From Apostichopus japonicus (lineage: Eukaryota > Echinodermata > Holothuroidea > Aspidochirotida > Stichopodidae), in NCBI RefSeq assembly GCF_037975245.1, contig NC_092564.1, positions 18,254,484 to 18,318,483 on the forward strand: a stretch of DNA of 64,000 bases, given 5' to 3'. The position numbers were made by a program, and so were the translations under genes. Shown here piece after piece: positions 49,901 to 60,832 of the stretch; within the stretch, counting starts at the first letter, position 1, and every line of letters starts with the position of its first letter. A model generated the notes under the pieces. It had not been told where the DNA came from, made no database searches, and saw nothing but the letters and a program-made list of their open reading frames with translations.

Positions 49901-52900
49901 CCGACATTACCATTGCCGACAAAATTCTTGCGTGAAAGTTTTTTACAACTTGGAGTATTTTCCTACAAGCAAGTCATGACTTGAATTTTCTCCTATTTAG
50001 TAGATAAACTATAGCAAGTTTGTGTTTGTTACTGTCTCAAGTCACTGGGGCACAGATACCCCTGTGTACAAGTTGCCTTCAGTGACCAAAGGCTACACCC
50101 CCTTCTTTATGAAAGCTTTCATTCACTTCTGTCTCTTCCATAGAAGTTCAGTACCTACCTTTTATCAATCAGGGGAATTTGACACACCTTTCCCCGCACT
50201 TTACCTTGAAATCTGTTGCAAATATTAAGCAACCTGAGTATTTTTCTGTTTTGAAATTTTGAAAAATTGTTTTCAGATTTTGGATATTGAATATGAAACA
50301 ACACATTAAGTGTCCCGCTAGTTTGTCTAAGGCTGGTCTTGTGACTTGCTCCAACCAGGGGTTGGGACATTTTAGATTTCCCTTTTACCTCTGTTACTTA
50401 CTGATCTTAATGTAGCTATGAATTTAGGTTCAGAAACTATATTTTAGTAGCAGCATTTACAAACACACATTCCATCAAAGAAATAAATATACATAAAGAA
50501 GTAAAATGACAAGTAATGAAAATTAGAACTTCAGTGGTGCTCTAATGTCATGTATGGATGCGCACTCTGACACAAAAACCAGGTTGGATGTTCAAGTTGG
50601 GGATGATTATGTCTCTCTTCTCACCTCTCTAAATTCTATTTTCATATTTTTGAAAGTATACTACACAATGAGCGTACAATATAAATGCTCTATATCAAAT
50701 TTCCCTGGTAACTCTATATAACCATGGAACCTAGAGTTGCAGCTCCAGCTTCCCACTGATTTACCCCCCCCCTCCTCCTCCATCCCCCACTCACACCTCT
50801 GGCTGTGATCTTGCATGGATTTGCAGTATACTAATATGAAGGCAAATCAAATTTTTGATTTTACTCTACGTGAATGGATGAAGCATTTACCTACCTGTCT
50901 AGGTAGTTTATATACATAATAAGTAACCTGAAAACATAGACTAGTTGTGATCGTTGGGTTTAAAAGTTATATCACCTGTAGTTTGTTGTATACTTTGTGT
51001 TTTTCTCTCTTATCCAGAGTACCTAGAGACAGTGCCATTCAATCACAAAGGCTTTCAACAAGAGAGAGTACAGTCCAAGGTTAGGTTGATTCATTCACAT
51101 GCTTTTTCCTCTTCTGATAGACTTCCGTATATGAAAAGAAAATGATTTTTTGTAGGACAGTTGCTCAGCCAAGGTTAGGTTAAATTCAATCACATGTTTA
51201 TCTCTGCTGATAAGCTTCTGTATATGAAAAGAAAATGAGGACAGTTGTGTAGCAATATCAGTTCGATTTGTCATTGTTAACACTGGTCTTTGTTTAGAAC
51301 ACTTTGTAATCTGTATTGATGCCAGTGTTTGTATCCTTGCTACTTTCTTCTTTGTATTTTTTGTTTTTGTTTTTTATATCCAAGGAGACCTGTAAGAAGT
51401 ATGAACAAAGAAAAAATGAGATTATTGGGGGATAACTAAAAATAATCATTCTAGTCCATATCTAACATTATTCAATACGTTTTTGTCCTCTTTTTTTCTT
51501 CTTGCAGTCAATGGTACATTCTAGAGCATAAGTTGTAGTACTTGCAATTATCACATCTCAATTCACATCTCATACCATGCAAGTACACTTCTACACAAAA
51601 TGAACTGTTGGTGTTGTCACACAGAGCAAATTGGGTTGTAACATTGAAACTGTGTTAAATAAATTGATGGAAATTTGCTACTGACAAACAAAGAATAGCA
51701 CTGATCAGCCAAGGCCTTATTTAGGAATAAGAATTGATGAAGTCACAGAGCAAATAGGGTTGTAACATTTAAACTGTGTTAAATAAATTGATGGAAGTTT
51801 GCTACTGACAAACAAAGAATAGTACTGATCAGCCAAGGTCTTATTTAGTTTAAGAATTGATGTAGTCACAGAGCAAATAGGGTTGTTACATTTGAACCCT
51901 GTAAAAAAAAAATTTGTTACTGACAAACAAAATATAGCATCAAAATTTTGAATGGGCCTTATTTAGATTGTTACATTTAATGGCATGTTGAAAATATGGA
52001 TGAAATTTGTTACTTCACAAAATATAGAATATAGATTCTTGTTCATCCAAGGCCTTATTTTAGATATAAGAATTGGGTTGAAATTGTCATAACTAGCAAG
52101 TAAAACTTGTAGTTGCGGTTCGGAACATCATTGGATAACCATGAAATTATCTGGAAGGGTCAAGTATCAAAATTGAAACACATTACAACTGCTTTAATAA
52201 AACCAGTTTTGACTATCTTGGTAGTCAAATGCAATGTTTACAAATAGATATTGATACAGGTTTTGAAAAAAAAATGTTCTCTGTTTGGAATTTGCAGAGT
52301 TTTGAGGAGCTGGTGAAGAAACGAGGCCAAAACTGCTTTGACACCGAGGGCCAGACATTATACAAAGAGGTAATGGTCACATCTGCTTGGATTGATAGAC
52401 CACAGCATGGTAGGTCCTTTTCATGTTCACCTGTAATTCTGTAAGATTTAAAATTTCTACCTGTAGCCATTCAGTGTACAGCTTACAAGATTGAACGTTA
52501 ACTATGTCAGTGAATTTATTTCAGTGGAAAGCTTCAGGTTTTGGTTAAAGCTTACCCATGTGGATTTTCCTGACAGAAAATAGTGTGTAATGTTTACCTA
52601 TTATAAATTAATAGACATTTAAGAGTATACCACATGCTTTGATAATAAAAGATAACCAAATTTCCCTTATAAGGATACTAAAGTTTTAAAGTTTAAAACA
52701 GTGTGACGTAAATGTGATGTTGGAAAAGAAAAGTAATTTGTTCCAACCACTATTTCCGACAAAGAAATACACCAGGTTTGTACTTTCATATAATAACCTT
52801 TGGATTGATGATTTTACTTTTGCTGTGTTTTTTCACGTTTTTGGTTTTCTTTAGAAAACAATTTTGCAGCAGAGGGTGTAGCTGAAACTTTACCTGTGAA

Positions 52901-53638
52901 CTCTGATAGGGGTAAGGAATCCCCTTCATGGGCCAACAAGGTACCTCCATCTCTCTTGCCACAGGATGCCACTACCTCTGCTGGCTCATCACCAGCAGGA
53001 TCCAGAAACTCTTCCCCGAGAAAGTCTTTCTCTCCGGGCAAATTAGAAGAGGTAGGTGTTATTTTCCCCATTCTTGGGTCATACATTTGTCATACCGAGT
53101 CATACATACTGTGTCATACATACTGAATCATACATACTGAGTCATACATACTGAGTCATATATACTGAGTCATACAAGGGAGTGTTATTTCAGTGGTAAA
53201 CGCCGGTGCCTTATAATTATAAGGTCCCCGGTTCGAGTCACTCCAAGATTAATGTCTGTCATCCAGGTACAGAGTTGTTGACAATTGATAATTCAAAATC
53301 AAGTACGTTAAATTATGAATGTAAGAGACTGACTTTGGTCAGCTTGCGGCTTTGATAAGCCAATGTTGGCTTCTTCGCAAGTTCCTGCTTGCAGGAGGAT
53401 CTAAATACATACATCAAATTCGTACAGGATTATTCCACTGTTTTTCAACAATTGATATAATTCTTTACAAAGTTTTTACATCTGATACTGAAAAACTTTT
53501 CATTTCTTTTGGTTTTCCTCTCCCCATGTACAGCAACAAACGGAACTCTTAAGACGTGAAGCTCTTCAAAGAAAATTAGAAGAGGCGAAACAGAAGCAGG
53601 AAGCAAAGCCAAAGAAGAAGAAAAAGAAACTATTTTAA
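46913..53638 (+). CDS. NHEJ1: Non-homologous end-joining factor 1 (XLF/Cernunnos), 8 coding exons
   Basis: Nuclear factor that works with XRCC4-ligase IV and Ku in end joining of double-strand breaks. Coding exons: 46913-46914, 48097-48298, 49066-49266, 49748-49889, 51018-51079, 52298-52409, 52855-53051, 53534-53638; 340 residues (human 299). No in-frame ATG precedes the conserved head. I infer a start split as AT (46913-46914, donor GTAAGA) plus G (48097), giving MAEESRVTWRQAW. The head domain (1-135) has WIPLPVSENQFW and VPFKWKF, the latter matching human LPFYWNF. The coiled-coil stalk (about 140-205) has LLCMVSELIQREKALVSLLK. The tail is low complexity. The last residues, PKKKKKKLF, match the C-terminal Ku-binding motif (basic run then LF). 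Joining 48298 to 49066 aligns without gaps to the human protein. The first exon is the weakest part of the model. Confidence 0.9.
47253..47510. mobile_element. Palindromic MITE, 258 bp, NHEJ1 intron 1
   Basis: The ends, 47253-47286 and 47477-47510, are inverted repeats of 34 bp with one mismatch. Each begins GTGGCTATTCTTACGACTAG and carries the internal palindrome ACGACTAGTCGT. Internal sub-repeats of CTATTTTTACGAC lie next to the left arm. Similar words (GGCTTAGAATTAT and GGCCTAGAATTAT) lie outside the two ends, a possible duplication of about 13 bp. A related fragment, TGTAAGAATAGCCAC, sits near 47745. No coding capacity. Confidence 0.75.
51075..51240. repeat. Tandem duplication of the NHEJ1 exon 5 splice-donor region
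   Basis: CCAAGGTTAGGTT at 51075-51087 spans the exon 5 end (AAG at 51077-51079) and its donor. It recurs at 51169-51181, followed in both copies by TCA.TCACATG and CTTC.GTATATGAAAAGAAAA. The copies are about 94 bp apart and clearly diverged. Confidence 0.8.
51618..52080. repeat. Tandem repeat of about 123 bp, three to four copies, NHEJ1 intron 5
   Basis: CACAGAGCAAATAGGGTTGT recurs at about 51620, 51743 and 51866, each followed by TACTGACAAACAAA and, in most copies, CAGCCAAGG(C/T)CTTATTTAG. A degenerate fourth copy runs to about 52080. Confidence 0.85.
53078..53176. repeat. Minisatellite of 14 bp (GAGTCATACATACT), NHEJ1 intron 7
   Basis: About six to seven copies with single substitutions, directly followed by SINE copy 3. 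The repeat may have grown from, or served as, the SINE's target. Confidence 0.85.
53178..53414 (+). mobile_element. tRNA-derived SINE, copy 3 (NHEJ1 intron 7)
   Basis: The B box GGTTCGAGTCACTCC is intact (53230-53244). The A box is degraded (TTATTTCAGTGGTAAACGCC), so the internal promoter is weaker than in the other two copies. The body matches them and ends CTAAATACATACAT. Same orientation as NHEJ1. Confidence 0.88.
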
Positions 53639-54025
53639 TTTTTTTTTTTCTTAGTCTAAGTCAAAACAATGTTTTTGATTGATAAATTCGAACATTTTTT
53701 ATAGTAACATCCATTTCTGATATCATTGTTAATTGATTTATTGTGAATTTTCAACTCAACATTTTTGCAATCTTCCCCTTTTGACTTTGAAACCCCAAAA
53801 TGGGAGATATCTAGAGAGATGTAATGATGAACTATTATATACTGTATATGTACTAAAGACATATATTGGTAAAAATGTAGTACAGTTTAGATTGTCTAGT
53901 GTTTAGATCCCAGCAGGCAATTTTTTTTTATGAGTGAGAAGCTGACATGATGGTGAGAAAAGTTCATTGTTTTTTGTATACAGCTAGAGTAGAAAGATAT
54001 TTGAAAGTAGACAAGCTTATTTTCA

Positions 54026-54031
54026 AATAAA
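54026..54031 (+). terminator. Candidate polyadenylation signal, NHEJ1
   Basis: AATAAA about 390 bp after the NHEJ1 stop, followed at about 20-40 bp by CTTTGTGTCTTTTTGTGTCC, a good GU/U-rich downstream element. Confidence 0.6.
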
Positions 54032-54059
54032 TTCTGAAACCTTTATTCACCTTTGTGTC

Positions 54060-55084
54060 TTTTTGTGTCCATTGATGCTTGATAAGCAGGCATTAATTGA
54101 GTCCGTTACATATGTTGGATTCTAGGAGAGATCTACTTTGCAAGGACCCTATAGGGTTAATGTCGGTAAATGCATGAGAGAAAAGGGATATTCTTTTATC
54201 ATTGTAAGATTAGCGTTTATTGTATCGCTAAATGAGTTTACCCTTGAAAGTTGAAATAGAAATATAAATGATACAACATGTTGAAGGGACTTCAAACATG
54301 TGTTAACATGCACCTTTAATGTACGAATTCATCAAGATTGGTTTTTGTTTCGTTTTGTGCATGGAGCCAAAAATATATTGAAAACATAGTAAGCTCATCC
54401 ACTTCACCCAAGTCCCATTTATTATGTGGGATCTTTAGAATGTTATGGGCTGGTGATGGCATGCGCGTGGGTGGGTGTTTGTGTGGGGTATGTGACGCAT
54501 GGCTTCTATACACTCTGAATCAAACAGTTTATAATTGGTCAAGTTCATACATGGTATGTGGATTGAATTGTTAAAGTGAGTGCAAAAATCTTATTTGTTC
54601 TATGAAGGTCAAAGATCATTGGATGTCAACAGAGGTTAACGTCTGAAAACGTTGTAAAAATGGTGAATACAACCGTAAAAGATTGAATGAACTTCATACT
54701 TGTCATGCACATCCACCGTATTAATTTTTTTTAATATTTTATTAATTATGATCCTGGCACAACATTAACTTAAATTTAATGTAGCCCGTTAGAAGACCAT
54801 GCTAGCAGTCCTATTTGGTCATTTCTATATCATTGTTTAAGAAATTTCCCTCGTAAACTTTTAAAACATCCGAAGATCGTTGGGTAAAATGTCTGGACTA
54901 TTTGGTTTAACACAAACCATTAGTTCCTCGATCAGATGCAGTAGAAAACTTCATAGGAATTTTTTTCCTTTAAATGTCGATATTGTATTTCGACATGAGC
55001 TTCATTGCTTAATATGTTTCCATATGGTTTCTTCAACAACATATAACTATGTATAGTTCCCAGTCAGCTTTCTAGTCAAGATTA
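54060..55084. other. Intergenic, nothing recognised
   Basis: AT-rich sequence without a supported exon, RNA gene or clear repeat. Open frames at 54316-54574 on both strands are short and unmatched. Confidence 0.55.
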
Positions 55085-55957
55085 CTAAAAAGTTACATTA
55101 CCCCAACCCCCTTTGAACTGAAACAGACAGCGTTACCTTAATGAGTACATTCTACTTACTGCCCCGCTGATCTTGTATTAAGAAAGGGATGGACTTTGAT
55201 AATAGACCGTCTGACGGAAAGACAAAGTGACTCCCACCCCCATTCTCCCCTCCCCTCCCCCCCCCCCCATCCAAAAGAAAAAGAAAGTTATGTTACCAAA
55301 ACCCCTTCGACTGAAAAAAAGTTGCCTACTGACTACACGCCAGTGAGGGCCCCTTTGATATTGTATGAGGAATGGGATGGAATTTGATTATAAACCGTTT
55401 GACGGAAAAGACAAGGTTACCCTTTCCTCGTACCCCCCCCCCCAAGAAAAAAAGTTATATTACGACAACCCCCTTCAACCGAAACAGAAGCAGTTACCCA
55501 ATGAATACATGTCACTTACTGCTCTACTGATCTTGTATTAAGTAAGGGATGGACTATGATAACATACCATTTGAGGGAAGGACAAAGTAACTCCGACCCC
55601 AGCCCTCTCCCCCCTCCAAGAAAAAGAAAGTTATATTACGACAACCCCCTTCAACTTAAACAGAAGCAGTTACCCAATGAATACATGTCACTTACTGCTC
55701 TACTGATCTTGTTTAAAGAAAGGGATGGACTATGATAATATACCGTTTGAGGGAAGGACAAAGTAACTGCAACTTCCAACCAACCCCACCCACCTTTCCA
55801 AGAAAAAGAAAGTTATATTACCACAACCCCCTTCAACTGAAAAAAAGAGTTAATTAATGAGTACATTTCACTTACTGCTCTATTGATCTTGTATGAAGTA
55901 AGGGATGGACTATGATAATATACCGTTTGAGGAAAGGACAAAGTAACCACTTCCTCC
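55085..55957. repeat. Tandem repeat of about 180 bp, five copies
   Basis: Copies begin near 55088, 55283, 55451, 55627 and 55808 with AAAGTTATATTACGACAACC. Each contains TCACTTACTGCTCTACTGAT, AGGGATGGACTATGATAATA and GGACAAAGTAACT, followed by a C-rich variable stretch. Unit length varies from about 168 to 195 bp because of the C tracts. Confidence 0.85.
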
Positions 55958-57683
55958 TAAGGAGGTGTGGGGGAAGGAGGCGGTGATATAATTGTCTTGC
56001 GAATTCGACGTGGCTCTTAATTTGATAATTTTAGCGTTTCCAACCGAAAATATCTTAAAGATCGATCGGTGTTGCTCCGGCTTTGAGAAGTACTTGTTTT
56101 TCACCATCTTCGTTAAAATGGTGATGATCCTTTTAAAGACTCAATGCATTTCAATCCTCATTTTGAGTTGGGTGTTGACTTTTGTGTCACTTTGATGAAA
56201 TTTGATATTTACTACACATAATTGGATACCAGCTGGCTCAATCAAACTATACAGTTATATTTAATGCTATGCTGTCAGTTGCTTCGTAAGCCAGGTCAGG
56301 CCACTGGCATGTTTGCCTTGGCCCCAAAACTGACCCCAAGTGGCACCCCCACCCCCTTCCCCCTCTCCTCAACCTGGGCACGTTTTAGGCCGAAGTATAC
56401 AATCATCATAGTAGCACTCTTCTTTTGGCGATTTTTGAATTATTTAATCCCACACAGAAAACACGAAGGTTATGGTAAAAGTCAACACAAAAATTAATCT
56501 TTAAAAGGTATACAATTTAGTTTTTAGTTTTAATACAACATGGCGATTACCGTGTATAATAGTCAACCGTTATTTGTATTCCGAAGAGACGCTATGGTTG
56601 GCAACAAAAAACAGCTGCTTTATTTTGTTACCTCTAGTTAGACACAAGGATGTCCTTTACCTCTGATTTGTCGGTTTTCCCTCTTTCTATTTTTTCTTTC
56701 TCTCTCTCTCTCTTCACTTTTTTCTTTCTTTTTTTCTTTTCATTCCATTTTCGTAGTGGATCAATTTTCCAGACTATAATTAAACCCCGCCACCTGCTTT
56801 TTGATTCCCAGTATTGATTTCATACTATACCATAGGCTTTCATTCAAATCAGTGTGGGCGAAGTACGTCATAAAGTCATCAACCGTGTTGTAAGTATACG
56901 TTTAACACTGCAGTACTAACAGTATTTGAGTATAGCCTATAGTCGGAAGATCGTGAACTTGACAAATCAGGACTTGACGAGAATTATCCATTTTTTGTCT
57001 CTGTTTTCTTCTTCTTCTTCTTTCACATAAAGTTTGAAATCAAACTGAAGTTTCACTGGCTACCCGGTTGTAAACATTTGTATGTAACAATACATGCATA
57101 AAAATGAACTAAAGTAATAAATATGTAAATGTATATTAAATGTGCAGCTCAAAATGATATTTTATTTATTTTTTATTATTGTCATCTTTAATGAGGGTAG
57201 TCCTGCTCAGTGCAGAAGCACTGTACATACATACCAAATGAAATGATAAGAAAAATGGCGTAGTCTATTATCAAATTTGATACCTTTCCTATACTGTAGG
57301 TCTATACTAAACATATATCGGTACGATATTCCACGGAGACCACTATACAACTTAAGTGAATGTGTTTACTGTTATAAAGAAAGATAAGACAGGGTTAAAA
57401 ACAAGACTTTTCATTTCTGTTAGAGCAATATGATTGTGTGACAGGTGTTGATTACTTTTAACAATAATGTCGCAAGAGACGAGTTTAACAAAACCGAATT
57501 TAAATATCAACTTCATCATCTTTCTCAAATGTTCTCTCGATGAAAAATTATAAAGGAGCTATCTGGTAGGTGCATCAACTCCATTGAGCAAAGTTCACGT
57601 GCTAGATGTTAACAATGATATCGAGAACGAACGCCCCCCCCCCAACCCTCCTCCCCATGCGGCCTTCAAAAATATAGCCTATA
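55958..57683. other. Intergenic, nothing recognised
   Basis: No supported gene. There is a CT-rich tract at 56690-56750. Short open frames (55992-56497) have no recognisable similarity. Confidence 0.5.
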
Positions 57684-58073
57684 GTAAAATCCAGTGGCGT
57701 AGGAAGGTACTTTTGAGTGGGGGGGCTGGAGACTGATGGCCGGCCTGGGGAGGGGTCTAAGGGGAGGGGGTGTCCCCCTCCCCTTTGGAATTTTTTTTGC
57801 ATTTCCAGGTGGCTTCAGATGCAATTTGGTGCAATATAGCACATTTCAACACCCACTCCATTTTGTAAACTTAATTTTGTATTTTCACCTGGCCTTAGAT
57901 GCAATTTGGTGCTCCAAATGAGATTTTTTTTTCTCATTTGGAAATGAAAAAGGGGTTTTCTGACTTGCGAAGCGGGGGGGGGGGGGGGGCGGAATGATAC
58001 TTCCGCCCCTCCACATTTTTCACTGGGGGGATGGCGCCCCCAGCCCCCCGGTTCCTACGCCCTTGGTAAAATC
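57684..58073. mobile_element. hAT-like MITE, 374 bp, with 8-bp target duplication
   Basis: The ends CAGTGGCGTAGGAA (57692) and TTCCTACGCCCTTG (to 58065) are inverted repeats differing at two positions. GTAAAATC is repeated directly on both sides (57684-57691 and 58066-58073), the 8-bp duplication expected for hAT. The interior is rich in G and C runs, including a G run at about 57975-57990 and GGGGGTGTCCCCCTCCCC. No transposase. Confidence 0.8.
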
Positions 58074-58490
58074 TAATCAAACTGTAGTTTGTCATTTTAA
58101 ATTTCATTCAAGAAAAAATGTTAACTTCATGTCAGGCGGAATTGAATAGTATATAACTTTAGGTAGAAGGCTCGCGTAGTATACAGTGAGGAGTTAATAC
58201 GCACCGATGAGGACACTGTGACGTCACTGGAATCACAAAAGTCAATTTCCTTTCCAATTAACACAGAGATATATCATACCATTTACGTCCTTCTAAGTAT
58301 GTGTGATAATGATCAATCATCTTCTCTAAAACTACGAGCAAGATCTCAAGTGTTTTTTATCATCAGCTCAGACGACCAACTAATTTGCTGATTTTCAACA
58401 GTGTTTCGTTTAACTGTTTAAAAATCGACCAGCCTTTTTTTCCTCGGCTCAACGGACTTTCGAAGGTTACCGCTTGCAAGAAATCATCTG

Positions 58491-58670
<180 letters not shown>

Positions 58671-58695
58671 TGTGTGTGTGGGGGGGGGGGGTATA

Positions 58696-58756
58696 TTTGC
58701 ATGCTCGAAATAAGAACGTTGGGGTAAAATATGATTTAGTCATGCAAGGTGTTTTT
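58696..58756. repeat. Dispersed block linked to TA arrays, copy 1
   Basis: TTTGCATGCTCGAAATAAGAAC, shown in part as TTGCATGCTCGAAATAAG, with GGGGTAAAATATGA and CATGCAAGG, is similar to 60195-60256. In both places a (TA)n array follows, and here another precedes it. Probably two copies of one element or a segmental duplication. Confidence 0.6.
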
Positions 58757-58767
58757 TGACCGAAGTG

Positions 58768-58772
58768 TATAG

Positions 58773-58835
<63 letters not shown>

Positions 58836-59021
58836 TATATGTATATATATATATATGTATATATATATATAAATATATATATATTTATTTATATGGACGG
58901 ACGGACGGACGGACGGACGGACGGACGGACGGACGGACGGACGGACGGACGGACGGACGGACGGACGGACGGACGGACGGACGGACGGACGGACGGACGG
59001 ACGGACGGATGGATGGATGGA
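58768..59021. repeat. (TA)n followed by (GGAC)n and (GGAT)n microsatellite
   Basis: TA-rich repeat 58768-58894, then about 28 perfect GGAC units (58895-59008), then three GGAT units. The DGRT and SVRP open frames on the two strands are simple-repeat artefacts. Confidence 0.97.
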
Positions 59022-59059
59022 TATAAATACAACATCATATAGTAATGTACACAGCAATG

Positions 59060-60190
59060 CTGATTAGCATGTGATACCTTTACTTGATATAATATCAATT
59101 TAATATTCTGGGAGATTCCCGTTAATAAAGTAAGTCATTAACTATGGTTTGAATAGCTAAGTTTCATTTCAAGAAATGCAGCAATAAGTCCAAGATTTCG
59201 ACATTTTTGAATTTGCCTTGACAGCGGTGTTTTACCGTCTGCTATTTGAAAAGTGTCCAGCAGGTGAAACGTTGAGTATTGAATTAAATTCATGAATTAC
59301 TCACAAACTTACTTTCAATTGGTGACTAAATTCACACAAATTATTTTGGAAATATGCCTATATGTTTGTCACAATGTTCCTTGGGACACTTACATGAGCA
59401 CAGCAAAATGTACAATGACGTAATAAAGATGTACCAGCAGCTTCATGCCGTAACTATGCACTTGTGAACATGTTGTTATCCGGAGATGACAAACGTATGC
59501 ATGTTTCGGCTTTTAATGTTGTGTTAACTGTGTGTCAACTCTATGGGTTGTATATGTATTATTATAAGACTTAAGTGGTATTGTGTATATATATAAAATG
59601 GAGTAATAAATTATTTGTTTAAGTAGTCTTCAGGAAATACTAGCAAGCCGTTATTCCGTGATTCGGAAACGTGTTTGTTATAGAGACATATCTGTTGAGT
59701 TTAATACCCCCTATCCTATACGCACTGCTACAAAGGTAGGCCTATTGATTTTTTTATATTCGTTTTCTTTTATTTCATGTTTTATTTATACCTTTGTATA
59801 TTGTAGACGCTACCATACATATAAAAATAAAACCACATGTGTTGTGAGTTCGGCTAGACACTTCATAAGAGATTACACGTTTTATTTGTTTGGATACTGT
59901 GGTTGAATCAACACTCATCTGTATATGTGGAATATCGGGAAGAATGTCAGGAACTTTACGGAGCCTCTCCGTATTGTTTCATAGTAGTCATAGCCAACAT
60001 ATATGCTATAGAGAGTATAGAGTATTTTAAGCAAAAGTAAAGCTATGGACTTTCAACCTATCATAAAATTCTTATTTCTGTTCATCATTACCGAAGGAAG
60101 AAAATGATGGTACCACTGACAGACTGGGTACGACGGATAAATGAATAGACGGACACCGGTATACACATGTGTGGGTTGGTATAGGCCTAT
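59060..60190. other. Intergenic, nothing recognised
   Basis: No supported gene or clear repeat. The 82-codon frame at 59658-59906 has no features beyond hydrophobic stretches. Confidence 0.5.
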
Positions 60191-60194
60191 TAAC

Positions 60195-60262
60195 ATACTT
60201 GCATGCTTGAAATGTGAACTTTGGGTTAAAATATGACGCCATGCAAAGGTTTATTTACTCAA

Positions 60263-60341
<79 letters not shown>

Positions 60342-60360
60342 CATATATATATATATATTG
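60195..60360. repeat. Dispersed block, copy 2, with (TA)n microsatellite
   Basis: 60195-60256 matches 58696-58756 (TTGCATGCTTGAAATGTGAA, GGGTTAAAATATGA, CATGCAAAGG). It is followed by (TA)n at 60264-60357 and (TG)n. Confidence 0.7.
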
Positions 60361-60832
60361 TGTGTGTGTGTGTGTATGTACGGTGATCAATTCCACGTGA
60401 AAACATCGTATATATGATATATCCGATCAAGGCTTCTTTCAAAGTAGGCGTGGTCTACCAATGCCAATGTCCATCGTGATCATGCGCGGTGTTGTTGACT
60501 CTGGTAACGTATTGACAGACGGTTTATAGTTCTGCTATACAATGAAAACTGGGGTGTCTTTAATTAAAGTTCTGAAAGAACGGAAAGTCACTGATTGTTT
60601 TCTGCATTTTTTTGTTTTGCATTCAGATCGAGAACATTATTCCAACGGTTTATGAAGTATGACAATATAAGGCAAGATTCCAGAACTGATGTTTTGTAAC
60701 CTGCCACTAGAAGTCACAGAGTCGTGTCGTTAAGCAGAAAGAAGAATTTATACTTTATGCCATCTTGGTGAATATATATATATCCATAAAATATATATAT
60801 ATATATGTACAATTCTATATGTATTTGGAAAG

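Noticed and set aside
58740-59098. SVRP/DGRT repeat proteins on both strands
   Set aside because: (GGAC)n and (TA)n simple repeats read as codons.
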